Below are positions 13,589 through 28,500 of a DNA stretch of 64,000 nt, in pieces; position 1 is the first letter of the stretch, and each line of letters begins with the position of its first letter. The DNA is taken from NCBI RefSeq assembly GCF_037042905.1, contig NC_087259.1, positions 23,546,501 to 23,610,500 of the forward strand, given 5' to 3'. The notes beneath the pieces are model-generated. The model did not search any database, had not been told where the DNA came from, and was given only the letters and a program-made list of their open reading frames with translations. The translations under genes were made by a program, and so were the position numbers. Source of the stretch: Lytechinus pictus (taxonomy: Eukaryota > Echinodermata > Echinoidea > Temnopleuroida > Toxopneustidae).

Positions 13589-16500
13589 AATGTTTCACGT
13601 ATTGGCTTCAGTGGTAATATAAGGTAACAAAATATAGTTTGTTATATATAATAATATACGGTATAGAGAGAGAGATCAAATCCATACACAAAAAAGAGAA
13701 ATTAACGATAATTGTTGGTCTAATATCAAATAAAACAAAAAGTTTCATACAAACAAATACATGAATAAAAAAATTAATTTAAAGGAAAAGTCCACCCCAA
13801 AAAAATTGATTTGAATAAAAAGAGGTAAATCGAACGATCATAACGCTGGAAATTTCATAAAAATCGGATGCAAAATAAGAAAGTTATAACATTTCGAAAT
13901 TTAGTTTAATTCAAAATAATAGTTATATATGCACATCTAGGTCGGTATGCAAATGAGGAAACTGATGACGCCACCCACTCACTATTTCTTTAGTATTTTA
14001 TTATATGAAATATATTTTCCAATTTTCTCCTCATTGTCAAGTGAAACAATGATTAATTCCTCCCTGAACATGTGGAATATATGGTTCATTCACGTTGACC
14101 CTTATTGTAAAATCTGTGAAAATTGAAATATTGTATAATTCAAACAATTCAAAAGAAATAGCGAGGGACATCATCAACTGTATCATTTGCTAGCAAATGA
14201 GTTGTGCATATCACTGTTTTGTGAAAAATAAGCGAAACTTTAAAATTTCACAACTTTCTTATTTTACATCCGATTTTGATGAAATTTCCAGCGTTATGCG
14301 AGTTAGATTTTTCTCTATTTATTATAATCAACATTTTTCTGGGGTGAACTTGACCTTAAAATAAAATATATATTCCTTTTATGTAACAAAAAATAAGGTT
14401 ATAACACCCTTCAACTACGACTAATTAAAAAAAGGTAAACGATTATTTTTGAATTTAGATTGTATATCTATACTTTCTTCAAATTGTTAAAGTCATTCAT
14501 GCCTGAATGATCGAGGAATCTTCTGAGGATACCAGGTGAAAGAGTAGATATTCTGAGCTTTACAATGATTGCCGTCATCATTTTGTATATCCACAAGAAG
14601 TTACAGAATGAATAAAAATAAATGAAATGTACGAGCCTGTATCAACATAAGACCTAGGCCTACGCACGCCTCTCAGATAACAAAAAATATATATATATTA
14701 AAATAAATATATAGATAATAAATAAATAAATGAACTTCCACACATAACAAGAATTAAAAACGAATGATACCTCTGACTCTCTATATACATCACAGAAGAA
14801 AAAAAACTGAAAACAAATAAATTAAATGATTAATGAATAAATATAAATACATTAATCAATCAATTAAAATAGATTGATAAATAAATAAATAAATGAACTT
14901 CCACACATAAAATTATTAAAAACGAATAATACCTCTGACTCTCTACATCACAAAAGACAAAAAAAAACTGAAAACAAATAAATTAAATGATTAATGTATA
15001 AATATAAATACATTAATTAATCAATATAAATACATTAATTAATCAATTAAAATAGATTGAAATGAGTGAACTTCCACACATAGAAATAATTAAAAACGAA
15101 TGATACCTGTTACTCTCTATATCACAAAAGAAAAAAAACTGAAAACAAATAGATTAAATGATTAATTAATCAATTAAAATAGATTGAAATAAATGATACC
15201 TCTGACTCTCTATATCACAAAAGAAAAAAAAACTGAAAACAAATAAATTAAATGATGAATAAAATACATTAATTAATCAATAGAAATAGATTGATAAATA
15301 AGTTAATAACTATATTAATATATAAGTAAATTGACAAATAAATTTCTGAAGAAGTAAATACATACACATTTTTATTATTCTCTCTCCTTGTTTATTTGGA
15401 AAATAAATTGGAGGCCCTCCCCCCCCCCCCCTCCAGCGCCGCCCATGATAATTCTCACCGGCCGGGGAAACAAGCCCCACGACCATGTTATTTTCCATGA
15501 TGTAACAGTGCAAGGGGCCTCGATAACGAGTATACTAATAGCCGTCATGCGAGCCCCACGCACGTGCGAATGCTGGGAAAAGCGCATTGGACGGGGCCAG
15601 TTTCGCGATTATCTTAGGATGCAAGCTTAATAATATACTTGTGATACAGGCCCCGCTACTGTGTTGGAGTGTCTGAAGTGCCGTAGTGCGGGGCCTCTAT
15701 AACGATTATAGTATTATACTCGTGAAACAGGCCCCGCGAACGGACATTCTGAGCCATTCAACACAGCAGCGGGGCCTATATCACGAGTATATATAGTGAG
15801 CTGAAGTTAGCAACCTAGATATTGAGGTATGATCGATTACAAGTTTTTCTCGAGCGGGGCCTATATCACGATTTTGCCAGATAAAATACCCTTAAAATCT
15901 CTTTGAATTGGTATTCTGAGAACAATTTTATCTTCATTTTAATTTATGTCTGTAAGCTAAGACACCCCTATTTTTTAATCAATATCCAATTAGAAACGTG
16001 CTTTTATAAAAAGTTTTAAGTTTTATAGCTCTCTCATATCACTCAACCAATGGAAATCCATTCCGCTAGGAGGTGTGGCGAAGGAGTGAGATTGCGTCAA
16101 TTTATTGACTTCAAATACGCTTGCACTATACGCTTGCGCGTCTTTACTGAGATTCCTTTTTAACAGAAATGGCAATACTCTCATCTTTTTTTTCGAAGTC
16201 TATATCGCATCTTTTCAAGCATCATTTCAAAGACGATATTGGTCAAGAAAAGTCTTATGAAATACTTCCTGATTGTACAGGAATAACTTTAAGCAGTAGA
16301 GGCGCACGGCCAATATTGGAGACTGTCTCCAATGTGGGAGATTATCTCCAATATCAATTCAGAGACTTTTGTAAAGAATTTGGGTATCCAATTTCAGAGA
16401 CAGTCTCCAGTTTTGGAGACCAATTTCCTTTGTTTACATTTGCTGCAAAAGGATTACCTTGGCGGCAAATAAAAATGTGATAAGCAGAATCCTCATGAAA

Positions 16501-19500
16501 AATTACCCTTTTCACCGTCTATAAAAATTCACTGTCTACCTTTGTTTTGATTAGGATTTTTGTTGTCAATCACACACAAAACAAATGGGCTTTTAACCTC
16601 AGTAGGCGGTGCTGCACCATCCCGAGTTTGCTCAATCTCGAGATTTTAGCCCGATCAGCCCTCTTCGCGATTAATCTCGAGATTCAAGAAACCCCGTCTG
16701 CACCATCCCACAAAGAGCGATTCCTGCTCGAGCGAGGCAACAAGCCCGATATTACGAGCATGCGCACTTTCGGATCTTGGAGTTTCAACGGCCCGCGCTT
16801 TTGAATAACTTCCCACGATATGCAAGCAATGTACTCCTTTCACTAGCACTTTCGCCGAATTCAACCGGTGTTAATCCTCTCAGCTCAGCGAGTGAAGAAG
16901 TGATGTATTCTTCGTTAAATATGATGGCGGAGTAGGAGGCAACGACAGAGAGAGAGAGAGGGAGAGAAGGAGGAAAGAAATGCTATTTGCTCACATTTTG
17001 CGAAGGAATAAGACAACACTGCTGTCAGTGTTGTTATTGAATATGACCATCGTCGATGAGCGCCTCCCCCTTCGGTCTGGTCTCTCCCAAAATCCATTCA
17101 CTGGTGGGACACCATCGTTGCTTATGAACGCTATTCGCATGTATAAAGTTGACTTTCGCACGTGTTTATGTTTTGACCAAGGCGGAAGTGGAACGCGAAT
17201 TGCATTATGGACTGACGTCATGAATAAATTACCCCGAGTCCAATCTCGAGTGCGTCTGCACCGACGAATTAGCGGGATAATTCGTAAAATAGCGCGCTAT
17301 TTTGCAAATAAACCCGAGTTGACTTGGGATTGCAATCTCGAGATTAATCCTACGAACTAGCGCGATAATTGCGTCTGCACCGCCAACTATCTCGAGATTT
17401 TTCAGATCGGGATAATTTGCCGGATCAGAAATAGCGCGCTAATTTGAAAACTCGGGATGGTGCAGACGGCCCTAATGAGACAAAATTTTGGGTGGAAAAA
17501 ATCATGCTTTTGTTGGTGTTGTTTCTTTTGTCCTTCTGCAAAGCAAGTTCCCAATGTGGGAGATTGTCTCCCCAATTGGAGAGAGTCTCCCATATTGGCC
17601 GTGTGCCTCTACTGTTAAGGTGTTGTTCTCAATGAATATATCATTTTTTTCTTAATTTTCATGCCAACATTTGGAGTGAATTCACCTAGAAATAATGACG
17701 AAATCAATGTCGCGGAGATAAAATAACCCCTACCCTCATTTAAGTTTATTTTATTTTTCTTCAAAGTAACTTGGGCGCAAGCACATCACCCGCGTTGCAA
17801 TGGCCAGATACGCGATGGGTATGTCTACGCAGCCACTGCTCTGTTGCGTATCATCATAGATACGCAAGATAAAAATTTTAATTTCATCTGAGAGATAAAA
17901 TGTTATCTCAGAATACCAATTTCATTTTAAGAGATAAAATAAAATATTTTAAAGATAAAGTGACCTCAGAATACCCCCCAGGTCACCAAATCAAATTTGT
18001 TCCTTTCAAATTCAGTGCGATATGCACTCATTCAATGAACAAGGTTATGATATAACCTTGTTCTCTGTTGTATCTCCATGTGTGGCAAAATAAGGGGGGC
18101 AATGTTTGTCTTATTTTCTCTTTTTCTTTGAGACAAAAGCTTGATTTTTTTACACTGACAGTTTCCATTACACATATTCATCATACAACTTGGCTCTTAA
18201 GTAAATTTGATTCTTTAAATTGTTTTTTTTTTTATTATGAATAGAGATTGAAAAATGAAAATTTTCTTGCCATATTACTTTCCACCAATAGAGGGCGTAC
18301 ACAAAAATATGCCAAAAAATCAAGTTTTTGAGCGCTCTGGTGAATACAAAATTATTCCCAAGTTACTAATGAAAAATAAATTGCATCTAAGGAAATTAGT
18401 AATTTTGGTCACAAAAGTGATATTTTAATGACGTTTTAAAGTGTGTACTCTGTACAGCATCGGCATACCATAGTCCTACCTGTAGATTCCCCACAGGCAG
18501 GATGGTTGCAGTGGACAAGTGGTGATATGTAAAGAATACTTGCTTCAGCGATTTCCAAAACTAAAAGGATTGATTTCAAAATCATGAAAATGTTCTGACC
18601 TTTTGATGTTTGACTAGCGCTAGCCAGGACTGGAGAGGGTAAAAATCATTTACTAACGTATGCTTACTCTCCACGGAGCCAGGGATTGCATCCCATTGTG
18701 AACCGCCAAAAAAACCTGAAACTCGCACAGAAATGTCTATTTTCCTTGAAAAGATCTAGCCCTTAATCATGTAGATGGGATACAACTTCATTTCTGACAT
18801 TTCTACGGTATTGATTTCATTTTTAAACAAGAATTAATTCAAAAAACGAAAAATGTTCTGAAAGATGAGGAAAACTTGCCTCCGTGTTTAAATCGCCATC
18901 TTGATTTCATTGTCTTTCGCTTGGCGACAGCATGCAAATCGTGTGATTTGTCTGTTGTAACAGAGTTTAAGTTTTGAAGTTTTAATGTTGCGTGACGTGT
19001 GCTGTCCTATTCTTCACTTTAATCCGATATTGGTCTGACATAATCCCTTTTTTTTAATTTACTTTAGCTTTTTACTTTATACTGTACTTTACTTATTTTT
19101 GATATCTCTAATCTTTAAATGATTTTTATTCATGTATAAATGTGCTTTAAAAGGACATTCTCAATGAAAAACAGCCTTGCTGAATCAAATGTTTCTTTTT
19201 ATTCCTGTATAGGCCTCAATATGTTGAATAGATAAACAATAAAGGACTTTTAATTTTGTAATTAATCCATCTACCCTGTATTTCCCTGCTCTTCAAGAAG
19301 ACCACTATGCCACTTTCACAAAGTTGAAAAAAATATGATTACAAAATTGACTCACTAAATATAAACAAGGGGATAAATCAAAATAATAAACTCTTTATGT
19401 ACTTTTCAAAATAGGAACCTGCTATGGAAAATTATCCAGAATTGTATGTGCTGATTTCCTTTTCCACGAGTAAATAAAGGCAGTTTACAAGTGAGATTTA

Positions 19501-22500
19501 TTTCGTCAGAATCACCTGTGATATAAAATAAATCTCATCCAAAATTGTACACACTGGTTCCCATTTCCACAAGTAAATAAAGACAGTTAACTGATATTTA
19601 TGTCGTGAGTATATTCTGACGAAGTAAATTCACTCGTAAACTATTTTTATCTTCTCTTCAAAATGGGAACTGACTTTTGCGAATTCTACAAAATACACAC
19701 TGGTTCCCATTTCCACAAGTAAAGACAGTTTACTTAATGAGATTTATTTTGTCAGTGATGATTATGACGAAATTGTCTCACTAGCAAACTGTCTTCATCT
19801 ATTCTTCAAAATAGGAACCAGCACGTATAGTACAAAACCATGGAGGATTTTCCAAGAACTCTTGGTGTATTTTACATAATTTTTGGAATTTGAAAATTAT
19901 CTTAATTATCATTACTTACAATTAATTGATTGAAATAAAACATGAAGAATATTGGATTATTATTTTATCACCTCAAGCGTTAAGATGAGACCAAAATTAC
20001 GTCTCTACGCCCCCCCCCCCCCCCCCCCCCCCCCCGTATACTGTACCAAAGTTATTCACCTTTGAAATATGAAACGTTAATGCTAAATTTGGGCTGCATG
20101 TTCTAACATCTTTGAATATGTGATTATGTCCAGCTCTTAGACCCCTGTTACACATGCGTCGGCTTTCAAAGCCGGCCCCGGAGGCGGCCTCACGCCTGCA
20201 ATTTGAAGCCGCCTCAAAATCATCAAACCCCTGTTACACATAGTCTCGGGCCCGCAATTTTGCGTCTACACATAGGCCGGCCTCACGTCGCCTTTTCACG
20301 AGCTGACGTTGGGGCGCACTTCATGTAAACAAACGCTTAATATTTTCGCGCGGTTTGCAGGTCTTTTTAATTGCATTGGATCTCATCGACATCGCGACCG
20401 ATCCGTACACATATCTTACCTCCATATTTTGTTTATATAATTGCATTATGAAGGTTAAGAATATCGTAACTATTATTTCTGATCGAAGGAGGGAATTTCG
20501 ACGTGCTCAAAAAAGGCGATTCCGGGAGTTTGAAGCACGTCGTCGGCGAGTACGGTACTATTTTTTGTTATGTGCTATAACGTTTGCCTGCACCGTGGAA
20601 AGGAGTGTGTGGATGAAGGAGCGATCTGGACATTTCTGGGAGAGGATAGTGGAAGGGAGATTCACGGCAAGAGATTTTCGTGAAAATTTCCGTGTGAACA
20701 AGTCGACATTTGATTTTCTGTGTGGTGAGCTAGCACCGGCTATTCGTCGCCAAAACACACGATGGCGTAAAGCAGTTTGTGTCAGAAAGAGAGTTGCCAT
20801 AACTCTGTGGCGTTTATCCACAAACTGCGAGTATCGAACAATCGGGCATCTTTTTGGGGTAGCGAGATGTACCGCCAATGTCATCGTCAACGACACCTGC
20901 CTTGTAATTGTACAAGAACTAATGAGAAGATATATTACCTTTCCTTCTGGAGATAGATTACGGGCAACTGTTCAGGGGTTCGAGGACATGGGGTTTCCCC
21001 AAGTTGCAGGTGCCATTGATGGAACCCATATCCCTATAATTGGACCTGTTAATTACCATGCTGATTATCATAATCGAAAGGGATGGTACTCTGTCATTCT
21101 CCAGGCAGTTTGTGACCATAAGTACATGTTCACAGATATCATGGTAGGATGGCCAGGACGCTGCCACGATGCCCGGGTGCTGGCAAACTCTTCTTTTCAC
21201 CGAAGAGCGGAAAATGGAGAACTGCTTCCAAATGTACGTTTACTTTTAAATCTAATTTATAAAACTTGAATTAAATTTCATTTTATTATTAAAGATTTAA
21301 GCCACAAAAGATTATGATAGACTACAATCATTTAAAATCTCATAGATCTACAAGTCAATAGTAACATGCACATTTCATTTTTTTAAAGGGATAATATAAA
21401 CAAAGGATTTAAAACAATAAATAAACCTAGAGAAATCAAGCCTAGAATAAGGGTAGATCTTCTTTTAAAATTTCATAAGTAATAATAGGCTACCATTAGT
21501 TTGCTCCACCTATTCATCTAAAAACACTGAGGTTTGTGTGATTTTGATATTTCATCAGCAGGGCCATAGCCAGTGTTTGATGTTTGGGGGGCACATACAT
21601 GTAATTGATCAACGTCCTGGGGAGGGGTCTATAAGGATGGGTGTGTGATCTTGGGGGGGGGGGGGCACGTGCCCCCCCCCCCCCTGGCTACGGGCCTGCA
21701 TGTTCATCAGCATGATCAATGTGTATTTTAATGAATTAATTTTAATATATATTTTTCTAAACATCTTCATGATATTAAAATAGACCTCTACTTAGTATTG
21801 ATGTTATTAATATTATTAAATGATTATATTTCATTATTATCATTTTCAATACATTGTTTTTGACCAGATGACAAGAAACATCAATGGCCAAGATGTTCCG
21901 CTGATGATACTTGGGGACCCTGCCTACCCACTGCTGCCATGGCTAATGAAAGGTTTTGCCGATAATGGTCGTCTGACTGAAGATCAGACTAACTTTAACT
22001 ACAGGCTCAGCAGGGCGAGAATGGTCATCGAAGGTAGTTTTGGTAGACTGAAGGGGCGATGGAGATGCTTATTGAAGCGCAATGACAGCGCTCTTGAGAA
22101 CGTAACTAATATTGTTGGAGCGTGTTGTACCTTGCATAACCTTTGTCAGATGCAGTCCGATGAGCCAGATGACGAGTGGCTTGATGTTGCTCATGAATTA
22201 CGAGAGTTTCAGCCACCTTGTCCTTTGCCAAATCAAAGGCCTGCACCATCAGCATCTGTAGTGCGTGATGCTCTTGTTCAGTATGTTAGGTAACTTTTTT
22301 TATGCATTTCTTCAACCACTGTTAATGATATTCCACAGGTGTAAACAGAGCCTCAAATGAACTCATTCATTCGGTTAGTCAATGACCCCCCCCCCCCCCC
22401 CCCAACCCCCGCCCTCATGATTGAAAATGTTATGTAGCCTCTGTTTTGTAATGTAAAACAGTTATCAAGAATAGAGTTTTCTCTCTTGGACATTTCTCTT

Positions 22501-25500
22501 TGTTTTTCCTTTTTAATTATTAATTTATGTTAATCATTCATAATAGACTATTGAGAAAATGCAAATCTGTTATTTTTTTATAATCCATTTTAAAGTAGAT
22601 GGTTGGCCTTTTTGTAATGAATAATCTTTTTTTTTTTTAATAATATGCTTTTATTTCACCAAGTCATTTGTTTCATATTTTACTATACAGAGTGATGAAA
22701 AAGTAGTAAATTTAAGGTAGGCCTATGGCAGATAAGATTATCAGGGCCAGAAGATTGTCAATTAATTAGAATGATTTTTTTTTCTTCTTTGTATCAGTCT
22801 CTTTCCCAATCCATGGATACAGTAAGACTGGGTTTATGTTATTGTCAACCATAGCTGGGGGCTTTAGGTATGCATAGCAGAGGTTAATGTATGCACTGAC
22901 ATAGCAATGCATCTGACCAGTAGCATAGCACACTGCAATCTTCTTTTCATCTTGTGTTTCTTCCCTGTTATGACTGACATAAGTTTAAGTGTTTTAAAAC
23001 CGAATATTCAAATTCAAATTCATTTGCCTATATGATCTACAAGTGATGAACACATTTTAACCATCTTATCCTGTGCCCATTCAAAAGCCAGTTTTGTGTT
23101 ATGTTATTTCATTTGAGGTAAAATGCAGTTGTATTGTTATTTTTTCAAGCAAATATAGTGCCAGAAGCATTATTTTTTTTCTTGTTGTCCATGTGACTTT
23201 CTTGCTATTTCATCAATGCGATAATTTATATCAATCATTAATCTTAAAAGATGCACTTTAAACTTGACACCAGCATGCCTCATCATGGGAAGATGAATTA
23301 ATTTTGTTTAGGGTTATGTAGGTCAAAGGACACAGAGGTTAATACACATGAAACATTACCTATTTGTAGTTCTTTTATCATAATATCTTGTACTATTTGC
23401 TTCTTGTATTCAATGTGCTAACAAGTATTCATTTGGAGAGGAATTTCAAACAAAGGTTACAGAGGTAAATGTATAATGTATATAAAACAATACCAGATAA
23501 ACATGATTTATCTTCAAACCCATGTGGATAAGTAGTAATTGCTTGGGGGCAGGCGCAAGTGGTCATTATCTCTTTAGCTATGTGATTATATTGGATTGTA
23601 TTCAACCACTATGAAATAGCTGTTTTGTACATATATGTCGTTTTTTCTTCTCTAACCACTTTTAGTTCAAAATTGTTAGGTATTTTCTGTGTATATGTTA
23701 AATACAACATGCCTCCGATAATGAATAAAAAGAAGAAAAAACATCAAGAATTCAGCTAAGGGTCTATCCTATTATTTCTGTATTATAACACTCTAAAAGC
23801 AAACCAATCTAAATTGGAATCAAATGGGGACATATTTGTTTCTATTCTTATTTAGAATAGATTCTATTCATCTTTTTCCTTCAGATTCTCTTCAATTCTG
23901 AGAATTTGAATAGAAACTAATATGTCCCCATTTGATTCCTATTCATATTTGATTAGTTTGTTTAGAAAACACATTAAGTACATGTCAGTGGCAGACACAG
24001 AAATCTTGGGGGGGGGGTACCCCAGGTGTTATAGTTTGTCTTGTTGATGTCCATTTTTTTCTGGGGGGGGGGGGGCTGGAACATGTATCATTGTCCATTT
24101 AACATTGTAGAATCAAAAGGTAATATTTTTTATTTAAAAAAAATTTAAACAAATTATGAAGTATAAAGATACAGAATTTAAACAAAAAGTTTCATAGTAC
24201 ATGTACCAAAAAGGCAATTTAGGTCACTATATTACAACATTATTTTGACTGACATGGGGTGTAATATAGAATTTTGTTGGGCCTGTAAATGCTTAAATAT
24301 TCCAAGAGGGACTATTTTTCTGCAAAGCATGTAGTGTTTGGAAAATGTGATGTTTTCCAAAGAGGAGAAATTAATACCCGAGATGCCAAGATATGTTATC
24401 TTTCAACTCTTGCAAGATGACATATGGCACCTCTATTATTATATTCTCTTAGGATTAAATCACACTTTCCTTGACTCTATAAGCTTTGCAAATACATGTA
24501 TATATAAGATAGTCTTTTTTGTTAAAGAGCCGATTTGCTTTGAACGATCAAAATAACATCCATATTTTGTTTGCATTGTTTCGCAAATCCCCATGAAAAG
24601 CATGCTCAGCCAATCATTTGACTGGATCTAGGTAGACAATGTATTAACAGAGGTAAAGGTATAGGGTTAGGTCACACATGCAATCAGGCAAGAAGACTGG
24701 AAATATACCAAACAAATTATTTATTATTCAGAGAATAATGAACACGTACATAAAAAGTAAAACATAAAAGTGCAATATTTGCATAATGCATTCACAAAGT
24801 GCAATTTTCTTTACATAGTAACTGAAAAGTTATAAAATATACCACAATTATGTCCTGAGTTTAAATTAGTTGGCACTATCGAAAGGCAGACTTTGGTAAC
24901 GTTTTATTGCCAATATACAGTTTCTTTCTTAATAAATACAAAGAAAAGGGGGGAAAAGTTTTTGAAAAGTACTGCAAATGCAATGATGACAAACAAAAAT
25001 GTAGACATGTGTGATAAAATAGCAAATAGACTTTGAAACTTTGTGTGAATGCATATGTATATAACCCATCTTATACATGTAATTGCAAGATAACAAGTAC
25101 TGACAAAAACAAACAGTTAAAAAATATAATACTTTACACTTTCAAGTTGTGACTCAACTTTCTTTGGCAATATCACATTGGTACAAAATGAGGGTTGGCA
25201 GCGTTTGATATAGATCTTATTTAAGAACAATAAAACATAGTCATTTGAAAGGTATGTATATAATAGAAGATCAAAATAAAAATGGAATGTTTATATATAT
25301 ATACTGTATATGTACAAAAGTTCACATGTAGAAATGTGTGCTTAAATAGCAAACAGACTTTGTAACTTTGTGTGAATGCATATACCTGTTTTATACATGT
25401 ACAGAAATTGCAAGATAACAAGTACTAACAAAAAGAGCAGTTAAAAAATATAATACTTTACACTTTCAAGTTGTGACTCAACTTTCTTTGGCAATATCAA

Positions 25501-28500
25501 ATTGGTACAAAATGAGGGCTGGCAGCATTTGATATAGATCTTATTTAAGAACAATAAAACAGTCATTCGAAAAGGTATGTATATAATAGAAGACAAAATA
25601 AAAATGGAATGTTTATATATACTGTAGATGTACAAAAGTTCACATGTAGAAATGTGTGCTTAAATAGCAAATAGACTTTGTAACTTTGTGTGAATGCATA
25701 TGTATATAACCTGTTTTATACATGTACAGTAATTGCAAGATAACAGGTACTGACAAAAATGAGCAGTAAAAAGATATAATACTTTACACTTTCAAGTTGT
25801 GACTCAACTTTCTTTGGCAATATCAAATTGGTACAAAATGAGGGTTGGCAGCGGTTGATATAGATCTTATTTAAGAACAACAATAAAACATAGTCCATTC
25901 AAAAGTTATGCATAGAATAGAAGAAAAAATAAAAATGAATGTTTATATACAGATGTACAAAAGTTCCAATAGCAAGTAAATGGTTACTTGATGTAAAAAA
26001 GAACTACATAAAAACAAAGTTATATGTTTATAAAAATCTATAAGTGCTAAGAACAAAAAGTACTAACATCTACAATTTACATGTAAATTCCCTTGCCCTT
26101 GGCAATGATTCTGGCAGCACTGAGATGGATGGCTAAGTAAAAACAAGGGTTTCAGCATGGCAAGAGTACAGGTGAATGATATGCAGCAACAAGTACTGAG
26201 GAAAGAAATTGTGATGAACAAAAATCCTGAAAAGTGTCATCTCATATGACAAATACATGTTTACCACCGTGGGAATTCCAAACACACACACTCCTCCACT
26301 TGAAGAATGCATTATGTTTGTAACAATTACAGTGGAGTGTAATCGTGATTGTAGGGCCAGGAATTTGGAGACCGCTCTGGACCGGACTGGGAGTTGTTTC
26401 CCTGTTGCTGCCACATTGAAGTTGACGACTGCCGCATACCAGCCATTAAGGCCTGAAGCATTTGGAGTTGATGCTGTCTATCACGTTCTTTTTCTTGCTC
26501 TCTATGCTCCCTCTCTTCTCTTCTCCTCCTCTCCTTCTCCTCTAGTTTTTTTTCTTCAGTACGCTGTGCCTTCATTAGGAGCTCACGCTCCCACTCCATT
26601 TGGCGCTGCATGAACCGATCCTCCCTAGCATTGAAGGCATTTGTACTGTCCTCCTCCAGTGTCTTTATCTCCTTGGCTATCAGTCCGAAGGACTCCTGCA
26701 GCTTTGATTTCTTCCGCTTTTCCCCTGTTATGAAGTAGGTAGTATAAAATACATCGTAAATAAAAAAAAATCAATCAAATGTGATAGCGGTAAGAAAGGT
26801 ATACAATCATTTTATTTCTTTCAACTTGTTACACACATACTTTTCTGTATTTGACATAAGGCATGCAATATCACACTTCTAATAGCTAATACAACAAATC
26901 AAGTGAGAAAACCTTGAGTTGCAAAAAAAAATCATACTGCATGAAAGCAACATCAACGGGATGTAAAAGGCCCCTTTTCTTGAAAATTTGCTGAATCGAA
27001 TTCAAATATCATATGAACTATAAATAAGCAAATGTATGGAAACAATCTGTTTATATTACCAGTTGCCTTACGTCCATTAGCAGATGATGTTGAAGGTCCC
27101 TCTAGATCCTCCGGTGGAAAATTGCCAACTAAAGAAAATGAGGGATAGAAAAGCGATTACAATAAGTGACTACAATAATAAACATTTCATTTTTATGCAT
27201 AAAATGAAGGGGAACTAATTTTTATGTTGTTATGTGTCACTGAAGTAAAAACATTTTAAAACAAAGGCTAACTTTCAATACATTTTTATTTTAGTAAATT
27301 CAAATCAGTTCCTTTCATATTACTCAGTATAAAATGATACATCAAGACAATATAATGATACCAATAATGTTTATTTTAAATGCTCACACTGAGAGGGTAA
27401 GAGCCAAAAAGGATTAGTCTTTATAATTACACATGTATATACAAATAAACATGTATATGTGATTACAAATGAAAAAAGGAAGAGGAATCCTTTACCCAAT
27501 TCTGTTGGTGCTTCCACATCATTTTCCTCCAGTTCATCATCCGTTATACTTCTATCTTCTTCGGCTCCATCCTCCTCCTCCTCTCTCGGCAGTGAATCAG
27601 AGTCCACCGAGTCTAGCGACTCAGATTGATCCTCCTCCTCTGGTTGCGACGCCAGAATGGCAACTGGTGCAGTCTCTGGTCTGCCCCCAAAGATCTCCTG
27701 CAGTTCGCTATAGAATTTACATGTAATTCTCCCCCTGCCTGATCGATTGTTATTGTCCTCCGTCTTTCGGAAGGACGCTCTTAGTTGTTTAATTTTCCGC
27801 TTGATTTGGTCCTCTGCCCTTTCGAACCCCCTTTCTTTCATCAATTGGCATATCTTACGAAATACCGTTTTGTTCCTTACTGTGCCATCCATCTGTTCTT
27901 GAATGTTTTTCTCCCGCCAAATATTCAGGAGGCACAGCGTCTCCACATCTTCCCACAGACTCCCTCTCCCTGTTGGTGCCATTTTGATCTAAAATGAGAG
28001 AACAAATACAAATACAAATTAATAATGGTAACCACAAAGATTACGATGTGGTAAAATTATTATATAAAATTATGTGTAACATCTATTAATCACCTTTTAG
28101 GATTTTTGATCTTGTCAACAACTTCTCTTGTCAGGGGACAGTTGACATGAATATCATCAAAAATTCAAATTTAATGATTCAGATTGATCGACCACCTAGA
28201 TATATGAAGGCCCTTCTCCCCCTGCTATGTAACATTTGATGATCGATGGACAAATTATTCCGCTAAAGTTCCATATGTACCCATCACTAAAATTGAATAA
28301 AACAATTGAAAAATATGGGTATGACTTAGAATGACATAACTAATATAAATAAAGTATACAAAATATGGGAAATCACTTTCTAAAATAACTATCTAGAAAT
28401 CCATATAGTATACAAAATATGGGAAATAATATTCTAAAAATCTATCAAGTCCATCAAGATAAACTCCTACAGCTCGGCAACTAACACGTGGCCAGCCGCT

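Larger units (their letters stand above)
5549..15871. mobile_element. Foldback structure of about 10.3 kb
   Basis: The outer arms match in inverse: tcgtgatataggccccgctc at 5549, read again on the - strand ending at 15871, continuing through ctaggttgctaacttcagct. The arms resume at about 9090-9520 versus 15380-15789, and AT-rich tandem blocks at 9530-9945 mirror 14700-15310. The left arm is split by the element at 5634-9079. Part of the arm (9950-10140) is a second, diverged copy of 9310-9490. No transposase is seen in it. Confidence 0.65.
5465..17986. mobile_element. Outer MITE-like element split by nested insertions
   Basis: The left end, ggggtggtattctgagat, is followed by runs of attttatct. 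At 17880-17986 the inverse is seen, ending ctcagaatacccccca. A related fragment with ggtattctgag lies at about 15870-15960. Removing the nested elements leaves under about 1 kb of MITE-like DNA. The pairing of these ends is inferred; the piece could also be two or more related MITEs. Confidence 0.45.

Noticed and set aside
16980-17360. 126-codon open frame repeated as 125 codons at 62023-62400
   Set aside because: It lies inside both copies of a MITE, has no known domain, and the copies share indels typical of non-coding repeats.
20355-20447. Upstream extension of the transposase frame
   Set aside because: The extension starts at TTG and has no ATG; the first ATG in frame is 20448.
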